The translations under genes were made by a program, and so were the position numbers. From the NCBI GenBank assembly GCA_033297075.1, contig MU858116.1, forward strand, positions 1 through 64,000: DNA of 64,000 bases, in the 5' to 3' direction. This document shows, piece after piece, positions 1-10,453 of this stretch (within the stretch, counting starts at the first letter, position 1; the number at the start of each line of letters is the position of its first letter). The notes beneath the pieces are model-generated. The model was not told where the DNA came from, made no database searches, and saw only the letters and a list, made by a program, of their open reading frames with translations. Origin of the DNA: Rhypophila decipiens. Its lineage: Eukaryota > Ascomycota > Sordariomycetes > Sordariales > Naviculisporaceae.

Positions 1-110
1 GTTGGATTTCTCTGAGGTAAATTGGATTAGTGCCAGGTTACGAAAGGATTAGTGCCTGAATACGAGAGTATTAGTGCCTGTTTATTAACTCTCTAAAGCT
101 AACGCGCAGT
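1..110. repeat. Edge of a dispersed repeat: three 22-bp units
   Basis: A unit reading roughly GGATTAGTGCCTGAATACGA is repeated about every 22 bp (near 25, 47 and 69). Its reverse complement resembles the GGCACTAGTCCTCTCGTAT units that begin the minisatellite elements near 18.42 and 39.22 kb, so this is probably the end of another copy running off the left edge. It abuts the truncated 5' side of the rhodopsin-like pseudogene. Confidence 0.6.
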
Positions 111-137
111 CGTCCAAAACCGCAAACAGAGCTACGA

Positions 138-1228
138 GTAGCCCACCATATCTGGGATATCCCAGCATGCTTCTTTGACGCCGAGTTTGCCAAGGGAGTC
201 TACATCCCCGCCGTGCTCTTCCAGATGGGCGCTTTCTTCGCCAAGACATCCATTCTTCTCCTGTTTTATTAACTCTTCAACGTTAAACGTCCCATCCGGA
301 TATCGATCTGGGTCGGGCATGTCTTCAACTTCATGATATACGCTGTTGGCATCGCTGTCGCCACCTACTTCGAGACACCCCGTATCGGTGAGCAGTGGAC
401 GGACACGCTCGACGGGCGCACCTTGGTGCCAGTCCCCTGGTGGCAGCTGCAGTCAGCGCTCACAGTCCTTCTAGACCTCTATATTTTTGTTCTTCCCTTA
501 CCCGTACTTGCCAAGCTGAATCTTCCAATGAGGCGAAAGCTCGGGCTCACCGCGGTGTTTTCGCTTGCGTTAATGTGGGTACCATCTCTTTCAGCGCGCT
601 GCTTTTCCCGGCACGAGGAGCTTCAAGATAACCCAGGTACATGAGCTAACCCTTGATTGCGTTTCGAATAACAGGGGTATCGCTGCCAGCATCGCGTCCC
701 TGGTGCAGCGCATCCAAATCACACACAGCAATGATCCGACCTGGATAGCTGCTGTTCTCTCTCTCTGCAGGTTAGTGTTGTACCACCTAGGAAAACAGCA
801 ATTAAGAGAGACTGACTAACCAATCATCACCACAACTCCATCCAAACAGCGCGGTAGAGATGAATGTATCCATAATCGTCAGCTCCGCACCCGCTTTTGC
901 TAATTTCGCCCGCATCCACCTGTCAAACATGACTGACGGCACACTCCTCACGTCGCTCCTCAGGCTGTCCGGCCTCTCGCGATATGGGGGCGGGAGTCGC
1001 CATGACGCAGCAGGCACCTCAAGGGGTATCCGGCTGGACGCCGACTCAGAGGCGATGGCCTCCTCCACCCAGCTCCAGCACGACGGTCAGTCTGGCCAGA
1101 AAAACAATCAATTTTACGAACTGGAGCTGAACGAGACATGGGTGGGGAAGACAGGCAGTGGAGTGTCTACTACCACCGCCACCACTGCGAATCATGGTAA
1201 CCGAAGGGAATCATGTGCTGGAAGATAA
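138..1228 (+). pseudogene. Broken SAT4/rhodopsin-like fungal integral membrane protein
   Basis: Recognisable as the fungal rhodopsin-like (SAT4, PF20684-type) family of multi-pass membrane proteins of mostly unknown function. The open stretch from 138 carries helices resembling FQMGAFFAKTSILLLFY and WWQLQSALTVLLDLYIFVLPLPVLAKL, then the SNDPTW stretch and the last helix (EMNVSIIVSSAPAF). Two introns are plausible: about 638-672 (GTACAT..ACAG) and 771-848 (GTTAGT..ACAG). It is broken: an in-frame TAA at 270-272, where the family usually has a residue such as Gln, and a frame change near 555-570, where the helix continues in the next frame as GVFACVN. The N-terminal part is missing, replaced by repeat sequence. 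Family assignment is fairly secure; loss of function is inferred. Confidence 0.7.
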
Positions 1229-1297
1229 ACTATCATGCAATATCGCAGAATATGCCCTTCAATCTCACTACCTGGTATCTGTTCTTACACACTGGTA

Positions 1298-2221
1298 TCA
1301 AGGCTTCCCATGTTCCCACGCACAAAATTTGACAATCCCCGCAAAGGTGCCCTCCTTGTGCAATATGCGCACCTCTGAAGCGTTCATGTCCTGATAACAA
1401 GCCAGAGAGTTGATCGCCTTGACGCCAGTGGGGTCATCAGCGAGCCATGCTGCGCCCCCCAGAACCCAAAGACAAACCATCAGCCACCCAAAAGCAACAA
1501 ACATGCCACTCATCTGCAATGCAATGAAGAAGAAGCTTCGATGAACAATAATAGCCCAAACCAGCGTCATGAGAAACCCAACGAACAAGGGGAATCCCAA
1601 TCTCCCATCAAGGAGACACGACACGACCCCCGCTAAAAGCGGATAGACCGTGAAACGCCCAAAACGGACCACCTGGACAACCGTCACAAACATCTTTTGC
1701 CAGTATACCCCCGTCACGATTGCGAGAGCAGCGCGTCCATGGCTCGACTGCGCCAGTTTCCAGACGGCCGTAATCACAGCACAAAAACTAACGGATCGTG
1801 AGAACAGAAATTCGACAGTGGCGAATATCCAGACCAAATACCCGACCTTGCATAACCACTCCAACAACATCCCGCAGCTCGAGTTCGAGTTCAAATCTAT
1901 CCACTTCACGGCCGCCGCGAGAAGAGCAAGTCGGCTGAAAACCTCGCGCTGCATGGCAGAAAAGATGAACCACTTCCACGAGGAAGCGTGATACTCGGCG
2001 AGAAAGACATCCGGATTGGAGCGGGCGAGACGCAGTTGTTCTATGGGGTTCTGACGATGCCGGATATTATCCACCCCGAGCCAGGGGAGAAAGATGAAGC
2101 GCAAATGGTTCAGGATGATTGCGCTGACTATGGTGCCGAATGCACTACAGGAACCGTTTTCGCTGATGACAAAAAGGCTCCGCTTGAAGGCGGCATTTAG
2201 ATGTAATAGCTGCGTCGTCAT
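1298..2221 (-). CDS. Orphan multi-pass membrane protein
   Basis: A single open frame of 307 aa starting at ATG 2221. I do not recognise a family. The protein is strongly hydrophobic, with about six or seven candidate membrane helices: roughly residues 26-48, 85-107, 127-157, 164-184, 192-205 and two close segments at 212-262. The C-terminal 45 residues are hydrophilic and include a Cys (SLACYQDMN). No signal peptide is evident and no catalytic motif is visible. It lies tail to tail with the rhodopsin-like pseudogene. A further 5' exon cannot be excluded, because the first helix begins only about 25 residues from the chosen start. Confidence 0.55.
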   Translation of the reverse strand: MTTQLLHLNAAFKRSLFVISENGSCSAFGTIVSAIILNHLRFIFLPWLGVDNIRHRQNPIEQLRLARSNPDVFLAEYHASSWKWFIFSAMQREVFSRLALLAAAVKWIDLNSNSSCGMLLEWLCKVGYLVWIFATVEFLFSRSVSFCAVITAVWKLAQSSHGRAALAIVTGVYWQKMFVTVVQVVRFGRFTVYPLLAGVVSCLLDGRLGFPLFVGFLMTLVWAIIVHRSFFFIALQMSGMFVAFGWLMVCLWVLGGAAWLADDPTGVKAINSLACYQDMNASEVRILHKEGTFAGIVKFCAWEHGKP

Positions 2222-2928
2222 GATGTTCTTTGGGAGTGTTGCCGAGATGGTTCAAAGTTGTTAAAAGACCGCCCCCCTGTACTGATAGGATGGAGAAAAT
2301 GACTGTCGGGGTGGAAGAAACCCTGCTGCTGCCGCCAAACGGGAACGGGCGCACTCCTCGACGAGGAATCAGATGCGCAACGGTATCGCGATCGGCTTGC
2401 GAAAACTGTCGAGTCGGTCTTATGGCGTGGATTCGAGTTTTGGATATGTTGATGTCAGAGCCTGTAGCTTCGAGGGCTGCTGCTCGCTGGGTCTCCATGT
2501 GTTCTCGGGGCGCAGGTTGAACTCATTGCCCAACGTATGTCAATTGCATCTTTTCGCGTGGCTTTAATACTGAATGGAAAATATGGACACTCTGCGAGGA
2601 GATTGTGCCTAAAATCGAGAGATGCAGGACAGGCATAGACAGGGTCCCTTCCACGTGTCTTTGGTGAAGTCGTGTCTGCCGGGAAAATGATGAAGCCAAT
2701 GCCGACGGAACATTGCAAGGATTCGGTCCGGTACCACAAGTACCGTTATCGTACACATACCTCTCTATACGTACGCTGCCGTGTTCCGGTTATACTCCGT
2801 ACGCCCGCCACACGTAATCACGGTATCGGGTCAATCAAACTGTTTCATATGTCAACCATTAGTCGCGTCTAAAATTCTCCGATGGTAAAGGCAGCTAAGA
2901 TATATGGCGTACAGTTTCTGGCGTTGGA
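2222..2928. other. Intergenic, no gene recognised
   Basis: No supported gene. A small inverted repeat (GGTAC, CACAA, GTACC) lies near 2730-2745. The rest separates the start of the membrane protein gene from the end of the F-box gene. Confidence 0.5.
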
Positions 2929-4563
2929 TTATTCACCATCCCAAGTATCCGCCTCGTAATCCATATCCAGCAAGCCAGGCTCGAAATCAACCGGTAACCC
3001 ATCAAACAAGCTCTCCCAGGTCACCCTCTTGAATGACCACGACTCGTCGATGACACGCCTGTGGATATTGTAATACATTCCCCGCTTGTCGTCTTCCGTC
3101 AACGCTCCCTGCTCAGCCAGGACATCCGCCATTGCGTCGTCGCCGCATACCGTGAACGAGAACCCTGATGTCGGCAAGAGCTTTAACATCTGCTTCATAA
3201 CGTTTGCGGGGATCTTTTCCGGGAGAGCGGGTCCGTCTGCGAGGCTTGACCTTGGACTGCCAGGGAATCGATCCAGTTTATGAACCTCCAGTTGATCAGT
3301 GGGTTTCGATTTGCTGCTGCTGTTGGTCTCGTTTTTCGCTGGGTCTAGCCCTGTCTTTCGGCTTCTTCCGGCGCTGATGTTGCCCTTGAGAGTCCAGGCT
3401 TTGCGCAATCGAGTTGAGAGTTTTCGTGATGCCGAGCCCAGCTTTTCGATGCTCGTCGCACTTTGTCCATCTGCTGGTTTCACGCTGATACTGGTATCCA
3501 GCGGTGGAGGAGTCTCTGTCAGCCCGTTGTACCACTTATTTACAAGAGCTAGGCGATCTTCGCACGTCAGGTCTGCGTCCACTATCTTTGAAATCAGCGG
3601 GATTCCGCCGATACAGAGGATGGCGGCCCTGGCATTCAATGTTGGTGGTGGTTTGCTGCTGCTGCGTCGGCACCCACTGGGACTCCTAATGATATTCGTT
3701 TCGTCGAGCTGGGCTGTGAAATGCCAACCGAGAAGGCCGTCCACGATGCGGAGGGTCCAAACTAAATGCATGAGGAGGGAAGGACTAGTGTAGTGGCGGA
3801 GAATCCGAGTCTGGATTGTGTTATTGATGACCATTACATTGTTCCCGACCGAGATCGGGCTGGGCTCTTGTTGGGATGATGCGTGGTCATATAATTCCTT
3901 TCTGTACATGTCGAGATAATGGGATGCCACGAACAGCAGCAAGGTCGAGCGCGGTTTTAGAAAGCGCCTTCGGCGTCGGTTAGTCTCCGGGGTTACCTCT
4001 GTCAGGCATGGGAATTCGTAGTCTGGCATAAATCTTTCTGTTGTGCAGGCTGCGACCTTGGAACAGAGCGAGAACCGATACCTCACACCCGCGATGTATC
4101 TGAGCGAGAGCTCTGCCAAGCCAGGTGATGGCAAGAGCTGCGTCACGATGGGAGGAAGATGGCCGTTTTGGAGGTAATGTTGCGAAATCAGGGATTCGTT
4201 CAGGACGATCAAGCGGTTCCAGGTTCGCGATGTCAAGCGGAGAGAGAGAAGGGTGTCGAAAGGAAGGCAGCCCAGAATGCCGACGGCCAACTCGAGCGGT
4301 AGACTAAAGAAGCACTCCTGGAGCGTCCGGGGAGTATTATCAGTAGGAACTTGTTGCGAGTCCGCGGGCTTGGAGCTCTCGACCCGTTCGAGTTTCTCGA
4401 GCGCAAGCAGCGGATCAACCTCCCACCATTTCAAGTCGATCATCTCAGGGTGCAGCTCTGCTGTGCCCGGGATGACCGGACCGGCGGTCTGTGAAGGGAT
4501 CTGAGCCATCTCTTGGCAAGATATGGACGCGGGCGTTCCCTCCTGGTCTTTCGTGGTCGACAT
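2929..4563 (-). CDS. F-box domain protein
   Basis: An intronless 544-aa frame starting at ATG 4563. Residues about 82-128 fit an F-box: a Leu-Pro-Leu-Glu segment (FFSLPLELAVGILGCLPF) followed by LLSLRLTSRTWNRL. F-box proteins bind Skp1 and bring substrates to SCF ubiquitin ligases. The rest has no Leu-rich or WD repeats that I can identify. A Ser/Lys/Arg-rich, probably disordered stretch covers residues about 365-440, and the C-terminus is acidic (DMDYEADTWDGE). Fungal genomes carry many such orphan F-box genes with unknown substrates. The F-box call is good; the target is unknown. Confidence 0.8.
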   Translation of the reverse strand: MSTTKDQEGTPASISCQEMAQIPSQTAGPVIPGTAELHPEMIDLKWWEVDPLLALEKLERVESSKPADSQQVPTDNTPRTLQECFFSLPLELAVGILGCLPFDTLLSLRLTSRTWNRLIVLNESLISQHYLQNGHLPPIVTQLLPSPGLAELSLRYIAGVRYRFSLCSKVAACTTERFMPDYEFPCLTEVTPETNRRRRRFLKPRSTLLLFVASHYLDMYRKELYDHASSQQEPSPISVGNNVMVINNTIQTRILRHYTSPSLLMHLVWTLRIVDGLLGWHFTAQLDETNIIRSPSGCRRSSSKPPPTLNARAAILCIGGIPLISKIVDADLTCEDRLALVNKWYNGLTETPPPLDTSISVKPADGQSATSIEKLGSASRKLSTRLRKAWTLKGNISAGRSRKTGLDPAKNETNSSSKSKPTDQLEVHKLDRFPGSPRSSLADGPALPEKIPANVMKQMLKLLPTSGFSFTVCGDDAMADVLAEQGALTEDDKRGMYYNIHRRVIDESWSFKRVTWESLFDGLPVDFEPGLLDMDYEADTWDGE

Positions 4564-5416
4564 TGCAGATACTTGAATAATTGGGTAGTGGTACCAGAGC
4601 TCAAAAACTCTGCGTCAGCACTAAACCGAGTAAGACGTGCGTGGGCAAGACAAAGATGAGAGAGCTTTACAGAGTTTGACGTTGAAAGAAGCAAGCTGCG
4701 AGTGCATGGCACAGGATGTTTTACCCTTGTTCTATACAAGCTGTGATTGGCCGAACGGACCTCGCATCATTGCTATCCCACATAATCCCACGACATCGCT
4801 ATACCGGGAGATTCGGTGCTGATACATACATGTACCGTATGGATTTCTCACCTCACCTTGTTTCATGATCGAAAAAAATGAACTTCTTTCAAACAATCCG
4901 ATTTGCAGGGCTTTTCCTTTTCTCGGATTCAAGACAACTTTTACGGCCACTTCCCAGCCTCAAACCTGGGGTGCAGCGCCACCAAGAAGACAGACGAGCT
5001 CACCCTCTCCAAGAACAATTAAAAAGTCGTACGGGGAACCCAGAGCTACTGCAAATACCCCATGGCAAAACGGTGTCCCTGAACGCGCACACCGAGCCAT
5101 AATGCCGTTATAAGCAAGGCCAGAGCATTGACATCAAGATTCCGATCCACTTGTGACCATTTGTTGTGGAAAGTGTGTCGTTAAAGTCCACACCAAATAA
5201 TATGAGACTAACCCCAAGGTAGCCAGTGAAATCTGTCAACTCTAGTCTCGGTCCAGTCACGTTATAAAATCGGCTCAGATCTCAACGTCAACACCGCTGC
5301 ATGTGTTATGCAACAACTCGGCTGGCATAACACCAACAACACCAAAGAAATAAGAGAAGACCACAGCGCAACAGAACCAGGGTCTCAACCAACTGAATAA
5401 TACAAGACTCAAAACC
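4564..5416. other. Intergenic, no gene recognised
   Basis: This is the 5' side of the F-box gene and the 3' side of the HET gene. Short open frames exist but none shows protein features or a good exon structure. I see no repeat array here. Confidence 0.5.
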
Positions 5417-8243
5417 TTACTCCAAAACCAACTCCCTCAGTTCTCCCTCTCCCTCCCCAAGCCCCCAAACAAACGCCACGCCCATAAACCTCGTCCCCCT
5501 AACAATAACCGTCCCCAGCCCATCAACCCACCAAACCTCATCCCCGCCCTCGACCGCCTGCCCGCCAATCCCAAGCAACCCCCCCTCGGTCCAAAACAGC
5601 CTTCTACCCTCCAACCTCCCGCCCACGGCCCTCTCCCACCTATCCACCTCCCTCCTCAACTCCCTCCCCTCCACATCCTCATCCCCAGCATCAGCAAACC
5701 TAACCCGATCCAAGGCCTCCTCCCCCCTCCTAACCTCCCCCGGACTAGGCCACACATCAGCATCTTCATGACCATATTCCCCATCCGAGTCAGCCTCCCA
5801 CAACCTCCTCAACCCCCCCTGCACCAAGCCCGCCAACTTTACATCATCCCTCTTCTCCCAACGCACAGCTCTCTCCCTCCGTTCAGTATAATCATCCCTC
5901 AATCAATACATCATCTACTACATCCCCACCAGGGGGCAACATCATATCCTTGGCATCTTTCCCAAACACAAGCATATCAAACTCTACATCGTCCAGCCGA
6001 GAGGATTGCTGTATCGCCTCGGCCATTATGCGGTCTTTGAAGGGTAAATCGGGATTGGCGATTGCCGCGGGGAGAGAGATGAGCCATGATCGGAAAGGGA
6101 TGTCGAGGTTTGGGATATGTTCGGGTGCTTTTGGTGACGAGGAAGAGGGGTCGGCTGTTAGGACCCGCCAGAGGATCTGGCCTTTTTTCAGGTGGCTTGG
6201 GGGAGGAGGGACGGGGGGATTGAGGAGGAAGGAGAAAAGGGTGTGCCATGAGCCGGAAGGGGTTAGGGTTGACCATGGGGGTGCGGTAGTGGAGATTTTG
6301 GTGAGAAGGCGGCCGAAAAGTGTTAATGTAGTAGGGGTTATATTCGGTTTGGTAGTTAGCGGGGGTACGGAGTTGGAGAGGGGAATAGGCAGGAGAGGGG
6401 CGGCTGGGTCGGGTAGCCAGGAGGGGAAAGACGTGCTGAGCTGGGTGCGGAAGGTTGAGTCTTCGACGAGGGTCAGGAGAGTCAGCTTGTTGGAGCTTTC
6501 TATGTGGTGCTTGGCGAAAGAGACGGTGATGGATTGTAGAGGTAGTGTGTAGTCCACCGTCAGAGGCATGGTTCCGGAACGACGGCGGTAAAGACCGAGC
6601 AGGGCGTAGAACTTGTCGGCTGTGACGGTAGCATCGAACTGGCGACCAAGAAGGAGGAGTGTCGAGGGCGGGATGGACCGGTCGCGGATGGCATTTTGAG
6701 CCGAGAGCAGATCAGCCAGTTGGCCCCCGAAATGCAGAGGCTGTTGAACCCCGGCAGTCTGGTCCTTGACTGCACCGAAGACCGAGACGTAGCGCGACAG
6801 CATCGTCCAGGCTTTAGACTCTTCAAGGATTACTGAGCAGTGAACAAGATCATCCCAGTTGATGGCGTGCTTGCCGCAAAGGACCACCAAGTGCTGAGCC
6901 ATGGCAATCTCTTGTACAATCCAAACACGCTTGAAATACGGCCTAGCGAGAAATTCCCCGAGGGCAAGCCACTCGGCGCTTGGAATGTCGGCAACGAACT
7001 TTGCCACATCAAATCCGGGTCGAGTCACAACGCTTTGTGAAATTCCAGCCAGCCTTTGCAGCAACCGAGCAGCTTTATCGACATTGCTGCCGCCCTCGCC
7101 CAGCCAGGATATGACTGAACGCGCGCGGGAGTAAACGCGGTCCATCATGGCAACCTGGACAGCCTTTTCGGCCTTGTCAGCCTGGTTGATGCAAAGCTGA
7201 TCGATCCACAGCGGCACTCGTCGGAAATTATGCAGCGGCTCTCCCTGTTTGGCTGATACCAGACGACGGAGGAAGCAGAACAAGTTGTATGTGACTGACA
7301 TCCTGCGCCCGTCGCAGAGTATGTTGAAAGATCGTGTTGCGCGCTTGGTGCTGTAGTTTTGTTCAAGTGGGGGTCGATGATCTCCCCAAACATACGACAG
7401 CGCGTTGAACTGTGCATCAAGAGTCAGGTCGACCTCCTCGATGCGGAGCGTGATGAGATTTGGGTTTGTGTCTTGCGTCTGAGCGCCCATGTCGGCCCTC
7501 AAGACCCGAATTGAGGTCCGACTCTTCAGAGGTCGGTAAGAAAACTCGTCGATTTGACTGAGATCCGGCAACTTTGGACTCTCGGCAGCTTTGTAAAAGT
7601 CGCGCATTCTCGACGTAAACGAGTCCATTCTGTCGTTGAAAAGGCTCGACACTCCCGTGATGCCGGCCTGTTCCATTTCGGCAAGACCATCCTTGAGGCC
7701 GGGTAGATTTTTCATGCTCTCCAAGACGGACATGGTCGTGTTGAGGCGCTCTTCTGCACTTAATGTCGGATCTGCCAAGCTTTTCATTGAGCCGCTGTTG
7801 AGAAAGTCGGTCATCGACTGCAACATCGGGATAAGAGAGTCGACTTGGTTGTTGGCGTAATTTGTCGACCTGTTGATTGTGCGTGCCGAGTGTGCGAGAC
7901 TGTCGATGGCGTCTCGATCCTGCTCCCTGAGCTCCATTCCTTGAAGCCGATTCGCGAGTTCTTCGATTCGCCTGGCCCTGTCGGCAATCACGTCGGATCC
8001 CTGGACTGCCGATCTTTGAGTCGTAGCGAACATCTTGACCACATCCGACAACTGTTCTTCGGCGCTTCGAGGGTCTGCATTTTTCAAAAGGTCACCAAAC
8101 GCGGCTGGGTATTTTGCTGCCAGTCGCTCCTTGACTTCCTGCTCTGCGTTCTTTGGCGCCGGAGGCTGATTCTGGTCAGGAAAGAGTTTCCTCTGTATCT
8201 TGTTTTTGACTTTGCGGAGGAAAGTGCTATCTTGGGAAGTCAT
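5417..8243 (-). CDS. HET-domain protein with N-terminal helical extension; frame broken near the 3' end
   Basis: Start ATG 8243. Residues about 279-445 are a heterokaryon incompatibility (HET, PF06985) domain: FNALSYVWG, then WIDQLCINQAD, then a RVYSRARSVISWLG segment. HET domains trigger cell death after non-self fusion in ascomycetes. Residues 1-235 are a mostly helical extension of unknown type. The first frame stops at 5892-5894 (783 aa). The expected HET C-terminus (RRLFWTEGGLLGIG, then GDEVWW) continues in the next frame to 5417. The frames are joined if one C is removed from the CCC at 5896-5898 on the plus strand (a GGG run on the coding strand), giving about 941 aa. No intron fits this gap. 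It is either a real frameshift or a sequencing error; the tail is too well conserved to be old decay. Confidence 0.82.
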
Positions 8244-8705
8244 GATGGCGGCTGGCTTTACTGTTGTTCCTGGAATTCTTGTTCATGGTAAAAGTGGTCA
8301 CCATATATACCTTATACTTCAAGGCGGGCGTCCGCACTGCCACATTAGGCAGGGGAGGTGCCAAGCCAGGCATAGAAAAGCACCTTCCTTTTCCAGCCCG
8401 AGCCTTCCTGAGTTTGGCATTTCGGCACAGGTATCTGTACCCGAAAAGGCGCAGAGCCATACTCGAAACCGTGATGGCGGTCATCTTGGCATAACGACTC
8501 CGCCTCGCTACCCCGCAGATATCTGTTTGAGGATGTATAGACTATATCTAACCATAGGATTTTTATTAGGGAGTATTATATGGGCTTATAAAAGTATAAA
8601 CTAGATAGGATTTATTTAGTAATAAAAATCTAAATTTGAAAAAACTTTTCCTCATTTTTAGGTAACTCAATTTACTCATATTTATATTTACTTGACTTGT
8701 ATTTA
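8244..8705. other. Intergenic with AT-rich tract
   Basis: 8244-8525 is ordinary sequence upstream of the HET gene. About 8525-8705 is strongly AT-rich and full of TTTATTTA-like runs, unlike its neighbours. That is typical of a decayed repeat, possibly after RIP. No gene is seen. Confidence 0.5.
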
Positions 8706-9152
8706 TTAAGTTTGCTTTGTCCGGCACGTTATTGCTACTATTGCTACAAATACTACTATCGATGTGATTAAGGATATCAGCGATATCAGGGTAGAGAATG
8801 GGATAGTTATACTGCTTCCGCCTCCGGCTCCGCCATTACTATCACCAGCAGCACGACGGACGGCAACACCACCACCATCACCACCACCGCGGCCGCCAGA
8901 ACCGCCGGCACCACCATGGCCGTTCCCGCCACCTTGGCCGTTTACTCCTCTTACACCATTGTTGCCGTCTTCACCGTATTCACCATCTTCGCCGCGACGG
9001 TGAACACCCTTATCGTGGGCAAGGACTTTGATGCTGCGTGGTTCATTGAGAAGGGCGCGACGAATAGCGACGTCTACCTCGTTGCCGATCGGGAGAGCCG
9101 TGGCGGTGAGACCAAGCAAGATGAAGAGGCGGATAAAAGCGCTGGCCTTCAT
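8706..9152 (-). CDS. Small glycine-rich, signal-peptide-bearing membrane protein
   Basis: A 148-aa protein if translation begins at ATG 9152; the longer frame begins upstream at 9260. The internal Met is preferred because it is followed at once by a signal peptide (MKASAFIRLFILLGLTATAL). Then come a short basic region with a dibasic HRRG, a low-complexity Gly-rich segment (GGGNGHGGAGGSGGRGGG, residues about 72-102) and a C-terminal hydrophobic helix (about 122-143) ending in CRTKQT. It is likely a surface or secretory-pathway membrane protein with a flexible luminal stretch. No family recognised. Composition and topology are seen; localisation is inferred. Confidence 0.5.
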   Translation of the reverse strand: MKASAFIRLFILLGLTATALPIGNEVDVAIRRALLNEPRSIKVLAHDKGVHRRGEDGEYGEDGNNGVRGVNGQGGGNGHGGAGGSGGRGGGDGGGVAVRRAAGDSNGGAGGGSSITIPFSTLISLISLITSIVVFVAIVAITCRTKQT

Positions 9153-10453
9153 CTCGGCGGCTGCAAGGCCGTGTTGATACGGGGGTTGGAAGGGTGGTTG
9201 GGGTTTCTCTGGTTGCTGAGATTGTCGAGATGACCGAGAATGGTGATATGACTCTGTCATGTCTGAATAAATTGGATGAGAAATGTAGCCGGGGCAGTTG
9301 ATCGTCTTTAACCTACCTCAACTGTACTGACGACTTGAGAATTCTGAGATGACTGTGTTGTGGGTGAGTAAATTGGACGAGCAAAACAGTCGGGGGAGTT
9401 GGTCGTCTTTATACCTACCTCTAGGTTCAAACACCGGCCCGCTCGCACGCGCCAGTTTACAGCAACCCAAGTTCCTGGTGTCGAAATGCCGCATTGTGGA
9501 CCAAGATGCTTAACCATGTGATTCGGAATGAGAAATCATACATGCACGATGGTCTTTTCATGCATGATAGCTGCCAGATGACCCCCGTTGATCCACTTGT
9601 TCCATAACTATAAAAAAGAGCCTCAGCCGGGCACAACCCCATTCTACAAGCGACCACTATCGGGGTCAAATCTCGCTGTTTTTCTAGGTGTTGTGAGCCT
9701 GAGGCAGTCAGCAAGGCCCAGTTGAACTGCCACGTCGATTTAACTACCAAAATAAGCGAACTTTCAATCAATTGACTACATATATCATTGGGTTTGAAAC
9801 CGTTGAGCCCTAATGGGGTGCTATTTTGTATGAGAAAAGCGGGTTTTTGATTCCCGGCTGTCATGTGTGCCAAGATGGGGCATGTATAAAAAGAACATGG
9901 TACGTGTATGACTTGTCTTCGGAATATCCGAAAAATTGAGATTCTTGAACCTTGTGATTCGGAATATCCGAGAAATCATATCGCGTGCGATGACGAGATG
10001 CTCCACACCCACGTATTGTGATATTCCCGGTGACTGCCGGCGATTCAATATCCTACAAGCCACACCGCTATTCAAGCAACTCTGACAAGCCTAGAAGGTT
10101 CTTGTGACTATTTCCATATTAAGATTCGCCAAGATGCGCAGGAAGTAGCCCGCGGATTTAAGTGTGTTCAGCCCAGGAGGTGGTAGTGGGTCGAAGAGTT
10201 GTCACGCTCTCTTTCATTTGTTGAGTAGGTATGTGACTCTGGCGCCTTCATCTCCAAGCGGCGAAATGTAAATTCCAATGGCTGATCAAGAATCTAGAAG
10301 GCGTGTCACATGGGCTGGCTATCTCGGGTCAGTTCATGCGCATTGTAAGTGACTGTTTGGTGCCGCCTTTCTGGTGGGGATTCGGGGGTGGAAAGCAGCA
10401 ATCCACATATCGCTGCCTGCCCGGTCCGAGTCTTGGCCGGGAAGAGCTAACTC
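9153..10453. other. Intergenic with small duplications
   Basis: No convincing gene. It contains a tandem pair of diverged 54-bp units (about 9267-9320 and 9368-9421, both with AGTAAATTGGA/ATAAATTGGA and GTCGTCTTTA-like ends). It also has three related copies of a TGATTCGGAAT..GAGAAATCAT sequence near 9518, 9917 and 9955. These look like remnants of small mobile or slipped sequences. Confidence 0.5.

Noticed and set aside
2145..2498. Possible 5' exon of the orphan membrane protein
   Set aside because: It has no clear donor/acceptor pair to join the membrane-protein frame and no hydrophobic character.
9420..9480. tRNA-like GGTTCAAACACCGG sequence
   Set aside because: No matching acceptor or anticodon stem could be folded around it.
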